Of a stretch of 64,000 nt of DNA, positions 1 through 6,806 are shown piece by piece. This DNA comes from Zavarzinia marina. Its GTDB lineage: Bacteria; Pseudomonadota; Alphaproteobacteria; Zavarziniales; Zavarziniaceae. The stretch covers positions 186,001 to 250,000 of the forward strand of contig NZ_JAKGSB010000006.1 of the NCBI RefSeq assembly GCF_021568905.1. Direction: 5' to 3'. The notes below the pieces were generated by a model that worked only from the letters and a program-made list of their open reading frames with translations, had not been told where the DNA came from and did no database searches. The position numbers and the translations under genes are program-made. Each line of letters starts with the position of its first letter. The stretch's first letter is position 1.

Positions 1-944
1 GCCGCCGCGTTCTGATAGGCGACCTCGGCCTGGGACAGGCCCTGGACGCCGACGCCGAGACGGGCCGCGTTCATCATGGTGAACATGGCGCGGAGCCCCT
101 TGTGCGGCTCGCCGATCAGGAAGCCCGTCGCCTCGTCGTAGTTCATGACGCAGGTGGCGTTGCCGCAGATGCCCATCTTGTGTTCGATGTTGCCGGCCTT
201 CACCGCATTGCGGGCGCCGAGCGAACCGTCCTCGTTGACCATGAACTTCGGCACGATGAACAGCGAGATGCCCTTCACGCCTTCCGGCCCGCCGGGGATC
301 TTGGCCAGCACGAGGTGGATGATGTTGTCGGACAGATCCTGTTCACCGGCGGAGATGAAGATCTTGGTGCCGGTGATCTTGTAGGTGCCGTCTTCCTGCG
401 GCTCCGCCTTGGTGCGCAGCAGGCCGAGGTCGGTGCCGCAATGCGGCTCCGTCAGGTTCATGGTGCCGGTCCATTCGCCCGACACCAGCTTCGGCAGATA
501 GGTCTCTTTCTGCTCGTCCGTGCCCCAGACGTGGATCGCCTCATAGGCGCCGTGGGACAGGCCCGGGTACATGCCGAAGGCCATGTTCGACGACGAGACG
601 AATTCGTTGACCGCGAAGCCCAGCACATAGGGCATGCCCTGGCCGCCGTATTCGGGATCGGAGGTGATGCCCGACCAGCCGCCCTCGGTGAACAGCTTGT
701 AGGCTTCCTTGAAGCCCTTGGGCGTGGTCACCACGCCGTCCTCGATGGTGCAGCCTTCCTCGTCGCCCGACTGGTTGATCGGGGCGAGAACGCGCTCGCA
801 CAGCTTGGCGCCTTCCTCGAGGACCGCGTCGACGACGTCCTTCGGGGCGTCGGCGAAGCCCGACAGGTTGGAATATTTCTCGATGTTCAGAACGTCGTGC
901 AGGACGAAGCGGATATCGTCCACGGGCGCCTTGAAGCTGGGCAT
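1..944 (-). CDS. Acyl-CoA dehydrogenase, C-terminal part beyond the window
   Basis: FAD-dependent enzyme that would introduce the alpha,beta double bond of an acyl-CoA during fatty acid or branched-chain degradation. The ATG at 944 follows a strong Shine-Dalgarno (GAGGAGAG, 4 bases away). The 314 visible residues start with the charged extra N-terminal segment of the long (about 600 residue) acyl-CoA dehydrogenases. They then show [12 protein letters not shown] near residue 162 and [13 protein letters not shown] near 190, the substrate and flavin contact strands. The catalytic Glu and C-terminal domain lie beyond base 1. The MerR gene upstream on the same strand suggests control by it. Substrate chain length cannot be told from the sequence. 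Confidence 0.93.
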   Translation of the reverse strand, partial: MPSFKAPVDDIRFVLHDVLNIEKYSNLSGFADAPKDVVDAVLEEGAKLCERVLAPINQSGDEEGCTIEDGVVTTPKGFKEAYKLFTEGGWSGITSDPEYGGQGMPYVLGFAVNEFVSSSNMAFGMYPGLSHGAYEAIHVWGTDEQKETYLPKLVSGEWTGTMNLTEPHCGTDLGLLRTKAEPQEDGTYKITGTKIFISAGEQDLSDNIIHLVLAKIPGGPEGVKGISLFIVPKFMVNEDGSLGARNAVKAGNIEHKMGICGNATCVMNYDEATGFLIGEPHKGLRAMFTMMNAARLGVGVQGLSQAEVAYQNAA

Positions 945-1018
945 TGGTCTCTCCTCAGACAGCCTGATTCCGGAAGGGGGACGGGGCGCCGCCGTGCGCG
1001 GGCCGCTCCCAGGCCCGC

Positions 1019-1035
1019 GCGCAACGATGTTGCGC
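1019..1035. promoter_or_regulatory. Inverted repeat between merR-type gene and acyl-CoA dehydrogenase
   Basis: GCGCAAC, a 3-base spacer and GTTGCGC form a 7-bp inverted repeat. It lies about 75 bases upstream of the acyl-CoA dehydrogenase start and about 95 bases past the MerR stop. It could be an operator or a weak transcription terminator. There is no T-tract on either strand, so the role is open. Confidence 0.3.
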
Positions 1036-1130
1036 ATTCCCGCCGGTTTCCTTCCGGCTCGCATCGCCATAGCGGCTTGGCGAAGACAACTCAAGCATCT
1101 TTCCAAACAAATTTGTCAGCATGGCGGCGG

Positions 1131-1586
1131 TCACGCCGTCCGTGCCCTGCGCTGCCGGGGGGCCGCGATCGCCGCCTCGGGGTCGAGGCCGCGTTCCGCC
1201 AGCAGTTTCTCGAAATAGGTGCAGGCGGTGCCGAGCTCCGCCATGGTCTGATCGATGTCCTGGCGCTGGCGTTCCAGCGCGACCATCTTGTTGCGGGCGA
1301 GCACGAGGGTGAGGCGGATCTGTTCCGTCTGCTGGTCGCCGAGATCGTAGAGGTCCAGGATTTCGCGCAGTTCCGCCAGCGAGAAGCCGACCCGCTTGCC
1401 GCGCAGGATGAGCAGCAGGCGCACCCAGTCGCGCTGGGAATAGATCCGGGTCTGGCCTTCGCGGCGCGGGTGCAGCAGGCCGCGATCCTCGTAGAAGCGG
1501 ATCGCGCGGGGCGTGACGCTGAATTCCTCGGAAAGCTGGGTGATCGAGTAAGTCTTCGATCCCGCGGGCTCCGCCCCTGTCCTCAT
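1131..1586 (-). CDS. MerR family transcriptional regulator
   Basis: A 151-residue DNA-binding regulator. A winged helix-turn-helix opens near residue 13 (ITQLSEEF, then TPRAIRFYEDRGLL). A long coiled-coil dimerisation helix follows (residues 85-135, KMVALERQRQDIDQTMAEL). There is no clear cysteine pair for metal binding, so it is not an evident metal sensor. The start at 1586 is chosen over an in-frame codon at 1685 because GGAGGAGG lies just upstream and because the predicted promoter would otherwise be inside the gene. MerR proteins next to acyl-CoA dehydrogenases (LiuR-type) often control acyl-CoA degradation; that role is inferred here from context and from the palindrome in its own promoter. 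Confidence 0.88.
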   Translation of the reverse strand: MRTGAEPAGSKTYSITQLSEEFSVTPRAIRFYEDRGLLHPRREGQTRIYSQRDWVRLLLILRGKRVGFSLAELREILDLYDLGDQQTEQIRLTLVLARNKMVALERQRQDIDQTMAELGTACTYFEKLLAERGLDPEAAIAAPRQRRARTA

Positions 1587-1614
1587 GCGACCGCCTCCTC
1601 CTCTGGTTGGCGGA

Positions 1615-1643
1615 GTCATAGGTGACGTTGACGTTAACGTCAA
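1615..1643 (-). promoter_or_regulatory. Predicted sigma-70 promoter of the MerR gene
   Basis: On the minus strand, TTGACG (1638-1643) and TATGAC (1615-1620) are separated by exactly 17 bases, giving 5/6 and 4/6 matches to the -35 and -10 consensus. Transcription would begin near 1608, about 22 bases before the ATG at 1586. The -35 box lies inside the palindrome at 1627-1644, which suggests autoregulation. Confidence 0.6.
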
Positions 1644-1644
1644 C
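1627..1644. promoter_or_regulatory. 18-bp perfect palindrome, probable MerR operator
   Basis: GTTGACGTTAACGTCAAC is identical to its own reverse complement over 18 bases. It covers the -35 box of the predicted MerR promoter. MerR-family regulators of acyl-CoA catabolism are known to bind ACGT-containing palindromes of this sort. Assignment to this regulator is an inference from position. Confidence 0.6.
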
Positions 1645-1799
1645 TGGTCATTTGTCAGATTGGGAAATTTTATATCCCTGCCCATTGCCGAAATATTTCA
1701 TCCATTGCGGAAAACCCCATATGCGAGTGCGCCGGCCGTCAACAGGGTTGTGGCAAAGACCGGCAAACCGGCGCAGGATCACGAAAACGGGAGAGCGCC

Positions 1800-2144
1800 A
1801 TGACCAGCAATCGCGACCAGACGATCGAGCGTTACGCCGATTTCTTCCCCTATTACCTTCAAGAGCACGCCAAGCCGGAGACGCGGGCCCTGCACTATTT
1901 CGGCACCAGCCTGACCTTCGGCTTCCTGGCGGCGGCGGTGCTGACCGGCAATGCCTGGTGGCTGCTGGGCATGCCGCTGGCGGGCTATTTCTTCGCCTGG
2001 GTCGGGCACTTCGGGGTGGAGAAGAACCGCCCGGCGACCTTCACCTATCCGTTCTGGTCGCTGATCTCCGATTACCGGATGTTCTTCCTGTGGCTTTCGG
2101 GGCGGCTTCGCCGGCACCTGCGGGCCGCCGGCGTGACCGACTGA
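1800..2144 (+). CDS. DUF962 (Mpo1-like) membrane protein
   Basis: A 114-residue protein of the DUF962 family. The yeast member Mpo1 is an iron-dependent dioxygenase that shortens 2-hydroxy fatty acids. The typical layout is present: EHAKPETRALHYFGT at residues 22-36, two hydrophobic helices (residues 36-67), and GHFGVEKNRPATF followed by a hydrophobic hairpin. The conserved His residues expected for metal binding are visible. The start has GGGAGAG six bases upstream. The N-terminal FFPYYLQEH is also characteristic. Enzyme activity in bacteria is not established, so function is given by family only. Confidence 0.88.
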   Translation: MTSNRDQTIERYADFFPYYLQEHAKPETRALHYFGTSLTFGFLAAAVLTGNAWWLLGMPLAGYFFAWVGHFGVEKNRPATFTYPFWSLISDYRMFFLWLSGRLRRHLRAAGVTD

Positions 2145-2230
2145 GGGCGCGAGCCCGCCCTGTGCATTGCACCACCGGACGGCGGCTCCCATAATCGGCC
2201 AGGAACTCGAAGCGCGACGGCCGATTCCCG

Positions 2231-3154
2231 ATGCAGATCTACCTGCCCATTGCCGAGCTTTCGGTCGACGTCTTCATGCTTCTCGGTATCGGCGGGGCGG
2301 TCGGCTTCCTGTCCGGCCTGTTCGGCGTCGGCGGCGGTTTTCTGATCACCCCCCTGCTGATCTTCATCGGCGTGCCGGCGCCGGTCGCCGTGGGCACCGG
2401 GGCGCAGCAGGTCGTCGCCTCCTCGGTCTCGGGCGTCATCGCCCATTGGCGCCGGGGCACCGTCGACATTCCCATGGGCCTTGTTCTGACCGCCGGCGGC
2501 CTTGTCGGTTCCGGCCTCGGGTCGTGGGCCTTCGCGGCGCTGCGCAAGGCCGGCACGGTCGACGTCGTGGTCGCCATTTCCTATGTCGTCTTCCTCGGCA
2601 CCATCGGCGGGCTGATGTTCGTCGAAAGCGCCAGCGCGCTCTGGAAGCAGCATCGCGGCGGCCCGCGACGGCGCAAGCTGCACCAGCACAATTGGGTCCA
2701 CGGCCTGCCCTTCAAGATGCGTTTCCGGAAGTCGCGGCTCTACATCAGCGCCCTGATGCCGCTGACGGTCGGTTTCGCCATCGGCGTGCTGTCGGCGATC
2801 ATGGGTGTCGGCGGCGGCTTCATCCTGGTGCCGGCGATGATCTATCTGCTCGGCATGCCGACCCAGGTGGTCATCGGCACCTCCCTGTTCCAGGTCATTT
2901 TCGTAACCGCCTCCGTCACTTTCCTCCAGGCCTGGGCGAACCAGTCGGTCGACGTCATCCTGGCCATGCTGCTGCTGGTCGGCTCGGTCATCGGCGCCCA
3001 GTTCGGCACCCGTGTCTCGATGCGCCTGAAGGGCGAGCAATTGCGCGTGCTGCTCAGCCTGCTGGTGCTGGCGGTCGGCCTTCGCCTCGCCGTCGACCTG
3101 CTGATCGAGCCGGCGGAACTCTATTCCCTGACCCTGATCGGGGGCCGGCCATGA
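2231..3154 (+). CDS. TauE/SafE family anion permease
   Basis: A 307-residue inner-membrane protein with about eight hydrophobic segments. Two copies of the glycine-rich family repeat are present: GLFGVGGGFLITPLLIF near residue 35 and GVGGGFILVPAMIYLLG near residue 195. TauE/SafE proteins export small anions such as sulfite or sulfoacetate. The 4-base ATGA overlap with the following TIGR02186 gene means the two are translated together. This pairing recurs in alphaproteobacteria and points to one transport unit. Substrate is unknown. Confidence 0.9.
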   Translation: MQIYLPIAELSVDVFMLLGIGGAVGFLSGLFGVGGGFLITPLLIFIGVPAPVAVGTGAQQVVASSVSGVIAHWRRGTVDIPMGLVLTAGGLVGSGLGSWAFAALRKAGTVDVVVAISYVVFLGTIGGLMFVESASALWKQHRGGPRRRKLHQHNWVHGLPFKMRFRKSRLYISALMPLTVGFAIGVLSAIMGVGGGFILVPAMIYLLGMPTQVVIGTSLFQVIFVTASVTFLQAWANQSVDVILAMLLLVGSVIGAQFGTRVSMRLKGEQLRVLLSLLVLAVGLRLAVDLLIEPAELYSLTLIGGRP

Positions 3155-3921
3155 GACGCGCCCTCGCCCTCTGCCTGTTCCTGCTGCTGGCCGGCGTCGC
3201 CCGGCCGCACGCCGCGCGCGCCGACAGTCTCAGCGCCGATCTCTCCCACCGCCTGATCGCCATCACCTCCAGCTTCACCGGCTCGTCGATCCTGGTCTTC
3301 GGCGCGGTGGTGCCCGACGGGCCGGGGCGGCGCGACGTGGTGATCGTGCTGCGCGGCCCGGACCAGAGCCTGCGGGTGCGCCGCAAGGAACGCGTCTTCG
3401 GCATCTGGGTGAATGCCGCGGCCCATCCCTTCATCGGCGTGCCCGCCTATTACGCCGTCGCCGCGACCCGGCCGCTGGAGGACATCGGCGCCGAAAGCCA
3501 TTTCGCGCGCCATCAGATCGGCCTCGACGCGCTCCGCCCGATCGACTACGCCCTGCCCGAGGGCGCGCCGCCCGATCCCGCCGCCACGCCGTTCCGCGAC
3601 GCCATCCGCCGCCTGAAGGAGCGGAACGGGCTCTACAACCCCATCCGCGTGCCGGTCACCTTCATCGGGCCGAACCTGTTCAGGGCCGAGTTCCAGTTCC
3701 CCTCCAACGTGCCCGTGGGCAGCTACAAGGCGGAGATCTATCTGTTCAACGACGGCGAGCTGGCGGGCGCCAATGCCTCCGCCCTCTTCGTCGACAAGAC
3801 CGGCCTCGAGCGCTGGGTGTTCAAGGCCGCCCGCAACTATCCGGCCCTCTACGGCATCGCCGCGGTCGCCATCGCCGTCGCCTTCGGCTGGGGCGCCGCC
3901 GTCGTGTTCCGCCGCGCCTGA
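3151..3921 (+). CDS. TIGR02186 family periplasmic membrane-anchored protein
   Basis: 256 residues. A signal peptide (MRRALALCLFLLLAG... ending near residue 25) precedes a periplasmic beta-rich domain (residues 27-220) and one C-terminal membrane helix (AAVAIAVAFGWGAAVVF) with an RRA tail in the cytoplasm. The family is defined by its neighbourhood with TauE/SafE permeases, as here, where its ATG overlaps the permease stop. It probably acts as an accessory subunit of that transporter. No catalytic motif is visible. Confidence 0.85.
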   Translation: MRRALALCLFLLLAGVARPHAARADSLSADLSHRLIAITSSFTGSSILVFGAVVPDGPGRRDVVIVLRGPDQSLRVRRKERVFGIWVNAAAHPFIGVPAYYAVAATRPLEDIGAESHFARHQIGLDALRPIDYALPEGAPPDPAATPFRDAIRRLKERNGLYNPIRVPVTFIGPNLFRAEFQFPSNVPVGSYKAEIYLFNDGELAGANASALFVDKTGLERWVFKAARNYPALYGIAAVAIAVAFGWGAAVVFRRA

Positions 3922-3958
3922 GCCCGACACCGGCCCCAACCCCGACCCCGGCACCGAG

Positions 3959-4747
3959 ATGTTCTTCATCGCCTCCAAAATCTTCTGGCTGATCGCCGCG
4001 CCGTTCAACCTCGCCTGCCTGCTGGGCATCCTGGCGGTCGCCGCCGCGCTGGCCCGCCTGCGGCGGACGGCGCGGGGCCTGGCGTGGGGCGGGATCGCGG
4101 TCATCCTTCTCGCCGGGGCGACGCCGATCGGCCCCTGGGCGACGGCGGTGCTCGACCAGCGCTTTCCCATGCGCCCCGCCCTGCCCGGGACGATCGGCGG
4201 CATCATCGTCCTTGGCGGCGCCATCAGCAACGAACAGTCGATCGCCTTCGACACGCCGGTGCTGGCGGCCGATCCGGACCGGGTGACGGCGCTGCTCGAA
4301 CTCGCGCGCCGCTTTCCCGAGGCGCCGATCATCTGGGCGGGGGGCTATGGCGGGCTGGGCAGCGTCGAGAAGACGGAAGCCTGGTTCGCCCGTGATCTCT
4401 ATACCGCGATCGGCTTCGACGTCGCGCGCATCACCTTCGAGCCCCATTCGCGCAACACCCACGAGAACGAGGTGGAGGCGCGGAAACTGGCGGGCACGGT
4501 GGACGGCGCGCCCTGGATCCTGGTGACCGGTGCCGTCCACATGCCGCGCTCGGTCGCGATCTTCCGCCACGGCGGCTGGAACGTCCTGCCCTGGCCGGTG
4601 GCGCCCCTGTCGCCGGGGCCCGACACGGCGTGGGAACCGCTCGCCTTCGGGCAGACCCTGGAGCTTTCGACCCGGGGCCTGCGCGAATGGATCGGCCTCG
4701 TCGCCTATCGTCTCGCCGGCTATACCGACGAGATCCTGCCGGACTGA
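3959..4747 (+). CDS. YdcF family protein (DUF218)
   Basis: 262 residues. Two N-terminal membrane helices (residues 5-30 and 42-62) are followed by a cytoplasmic or periplasmic DUF218 Rossmann-like domain. Its family landmarks are IIVLGGAIS (near 80), IIWAGGYGG (near 123), EPHSRNTHENE (near 160) and ILVTGAVHMPRS (near 182). YdcF/SanA proteins act in envelope polysaccharide or vancomycin-barrier functions, but the reaction is not settled. The gene starts 37 bases after TIGR02186 and probably shares its transcript. The C-terminal part holds the usual GLREWIGLVAYRL helix. Confidence 0.88.
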   Translation: MFFIASKIFWLIAAPFNLACLLGILAVAAALARLRRTARGLAWGGIAVILLAGATPIGPWATAVLDQRFPMRPALPGTIGGIIVLGGAISNEQSIAFDTPVLAADPDRVTALLELARRFPEAPIIWAGGYGGLGSVEKTEAWFARDLYTAIGFDVARITFEPHSRNTHENEVEARKLAGTVDGAPWILVTGAVHMPRSVAIFRHGGWNVLPWPVAPLSPGPDTAWEPLAFGQTLELSTRGLREWIGLVAYRLAGYTDEILPD

Positions 4748-4754
4748 GCGGGCC

Positions 4755-5801
4755 TCAGGCGGCGAGGCCCGCGCGCAGCGACGCCGCGATCTCGGCGTTG
4801 GCCACGTCGGACGCCGCGACATTGCCGCCGAGCGAGATCAGGCCGTGGATCAGGCTGTCGTAGGCCAAGACCTTCACCGGCACGCCCGCCGCCGCCAGCG
4901 CCTCGCCATAGGCGCGGCCTTCGTCCTGCAGGGGATCGAAACCGGCGATCACCAGGGTCGCGGCCGGCAGGCCCGCCATATCGGTATTGCGGAGCGGCGA
5001 GACCCTGATGTCGGTCTTGTCCTGTTCGGGCGGCAGGAAATGGCCCATGAACCAATTCATGGCGTCATGGGTCAGCAGGAAGCCGTCGCCATAGGTTTCG
5101 TGGGACGGCCAGTCCCGGGCGATATCCACCACCGGATAGATCAGCAACTGGTGCCTGGGCAGGACATCGCCCGCGAGCTTCGCCTGCTGGCAGACGACGG
5201 CGGAGAGATGGCCGCCCGCACTGTCGCCGCCGACCGCGAGGCGCGCCGGATCGGCGCCATAGTCGGCCGCGTTGGCCACGACATGGCGCCATACCGCCAG
5301 ACATTCGTCGATCGGCACCGGAAACTTGAACTCGGGCCCGAGACGGTAGTCGACCGACAGCACGCGGCAGCGCGCGGTATCGGCGTAGAAACGGCAGGGC
5401 TGGTCATAGGCTTCACGGTCGCCGATGACGAAACCGCCGCCATGGAAGAAGATCAGCATCGGCGCCGGACCCGCCGGCATGTCGTGAGGCACGTAGAGGC
5501 GCACCGGAATATCGCCATAGGGGCCGGGCACGCGCCGTTCCTCGACCCGGGCCATGGAACGCGGGCTGCCGCCGAACGTATAGGCCATGTCGCGATACAT
5601 CTGGCGCGCCGCGGGCACCGGCAATTCGTTGATCGCCGGTCGCTTGGCCGCCAGGGCCAGCATGAACTGGATCTGCGGATCCAGGGTCTTGCCCTCGATC
5701 TGGATCGGCTTGCCGCCGGAAAGGCGCAGCAGCCACGACTTCGGCAGGCGCATCAGCAGCCACACCAGCCACTTCTCGATCAGTCGCTTCAGTTTCGACA
5801 A
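4755..5801 (-). CDS. Alpha/beta hydrolase, HSL-type esterase
   Basis: 348-residue esterase of the hormone-sensitive lipase family. The oxyanion-hole motif HGGGF lies near residue 155 and the nucleophile elbow GDSAGG near 193. The Asp (FDPLQDEG, near 288) and His (LIHGL, near 318) complete the triad. The start is an uncommon TTG at 5801, supported by GGGGAGAG upstream; no ATG fits the N-terminus. It hydrolyses short to medium acyl esters in other members. The TetR gene starts its 3' end 25 bases upstream on the same strand, so the regulator probably precedes it in one operon. Confidence 0.9.
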   Translation of the reverse strand: MSKLKRLIEKWLVWLLMRLPKSWLLRLSGGKPIQIEGKTLDPQIQFMLALAAKRPAINELPVPAARQMYRDMAYTFGGSPRSMARVEERRVPGPYGDIPVRLYVPHDMPAGPAPMLIFFHGGGFVIGDREAYDQPCRFYADTARCRVLSVDYRLGPEFKFPVPIDECLAVWRHVVANAADYGADPARLAVGGDSAGGHLSAVVCQQAKLAGDVLPRHQLLIYPVVDIARDWPSHETYGDGFLLTHDAMNWFMGHFLPPEQDKTDIRVSPLRNTDMAGLPAATLVIAGFDPLQDEGRAYGEALAAAGVPVKVLAYDSLIHGLISLGGNVAASDVANAEIAASLRAGLAA

Positions 5802-5826
5802 GTCGTCTCTCCCCTAGTCGTCTTTT

Positions 5827-6546
5827 TCAGCCGCGGGGCGCCGCCTGGGCCCCACGCACCAAGAGATTGGTCGCGAAACGGGCCGCGCGTTCCACGTCGT
5901 TGTCACCCGTCTCGATCATGCGCCCAGCCATGTTGACGGCGATGCCGTGAATGGCCAGCGTCAGATAGTCCGGATCGGTGCCGGCCGGCAACAGGCCGCG
6001 ATGCACCGCATCCTCCACGTCCTCGCGCAATTCGCCGCGCCCCTCCGCCAGTTCGGGACTGTTGAACACGGTGGCGATGGCCGCCACGTTGCGCCGGATC
6101 AGGTCGTAGGTCGGCCGGTCCTCGACGACATAGCGGAAATAGGTCGAATAGGCCTGGTAGCAGAATTCCTCGAAGGTCCGCGCGGAGCGGCGCTCGGCGC
6201 GGAGTCTCTTCCGCAGGCGGCGGGCGCTGTCGTCGACGACGGCCCGGAACACCGCCTCCTTGGTCGGGAAATAATTGTAGAACGTGCCCGAGGCCAGCGA
6301 GGTGCGGCGGATGATGTCGCGCACCGTCGTCGCGTCATAGCCGAGACTGGCGAAGACTTCCCGCGCCGCGACCAGGATCTGGGCCCGGTTCTGGGCCTTG
6401 GTCGCCGCCCGCCGGCCGCCTTCGGCCTCGGCCCTTTCGCCGATGGGCCTTTCGTCGATGAGCCTTCCGTCCATGGGTCTTCCGTCCATGGGCTCGTCGT
6501 CAACCGACATTGCCTCGTCCCCGACAGACACAACGCTGTCCGCCAT
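5827..6546 (-). CDS. TetR/AcrR family transcriptional regulator
   Basis: A 239-residue repressor. The helix-turn-helix is clear (residues 50-95: RAQILVAAREVFASLGYDAT and TSLASGTFYNYFPTKEAVF). A helical ligand-binding domain follows. The N-terminus is unusual: before the HTH there are about 45 extra residues containing four tandem pentapeptides (DDEPM, DGRPM, DGRLI, DERPI), encoded by a 15-bp DNA repeat. Start at ATG 6546 is chosen because the sequence upstream to a GTG at 6681 is low complexity; the true start could be either or even within the repeat. It probably regulates the adjacent esterase gene and perhaps the divergent MscS operon. Confidence 0.82.
   Translation of the reverse strand: MADSVVSVGDEAMSVDDEPMDGRPMDGRLIDERPIGERAEAEGGRRAATKAQNRAQILVAAREVFASLGYDATTVRDIIRRTSLASGTFYNYFPTKEAVFRAVVDDSARRLRKRLRAERRSARTFEEFCYQAYSTYFRYVVEDRPTYDLIRRNVAAIATVFNSPELAEGRGELREDVEDAVHRGLLPAGTDPDYLTLAIHGIAVNMAGRMIETGDNDVERAARFATNLLVRGAQAAPRG
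6442..6501. repeat. 15-bp tandem repeat, four copies
   Basis: Four consecutive 15-base units (6442-6456, 6457-6471, 6472-6486, 6487-6501), each resembling GATGAGCCTTCCGTC. They encode pentapeptides in the N-terminal tail of the TetR protein. The unit length keeps frame, so copy number could vary without disrupting the gene. Confidence 0.85.
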
Positions 6547-6724
6547 GCCACCCCCGTCCCCGGAATCCCCCGAATGCCGAAACGCCGCCGGACGGCGGCC
6601 CCGGCGGCCCGGCCGGGACGGAACCGCTGTTCCCGCCCCGCCAGACTCGGCCAAGAAAATGATGCTGTCGACGTTTTTCACACAGACGCCCGCCGCCCGA
6701 AAGCGATCGCCATCTTCCAGAAAA

Positions 6725-6738
6725 TGACGCCAGCGTCA
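6725..6738. promoter_or_regulatory. Palindrome between TetR and MscS genes, operator candidate
   Basis: TGACGC, two bases (CA) and GCGTCA form a 6-bp inverted repeat in the divergent region. On the minus strand it provides TTGACG (6734-6739), a good -35 box facing the TetR gene. An autoregulatory TetR operator is plausible; a matching -10 box is weak. Confidence 0.45.
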
Positions 6739-6806
6739 ATTCACGGCGCCGCTCGGCGTGATGCTTGTCGCCATCTGCCGGCCTCGCTAGTGTCGCGTCG
6801 GAAAGT

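Noticed and set aside
102-1625. Long open frame antisense to the acyl-CoA dehydrogenase and MerR genes
   Set aside because: It opposes two genes with clear families and motifs; such frames are common in GC-rich DNA. Its translation shows no recognisable domain.
1587-1685. Earlier MerR start at 1685
   Set aside because: It would put the promoter and palindrome inside the gene; the ATG at 1586 has a strong GGAGGAGG.
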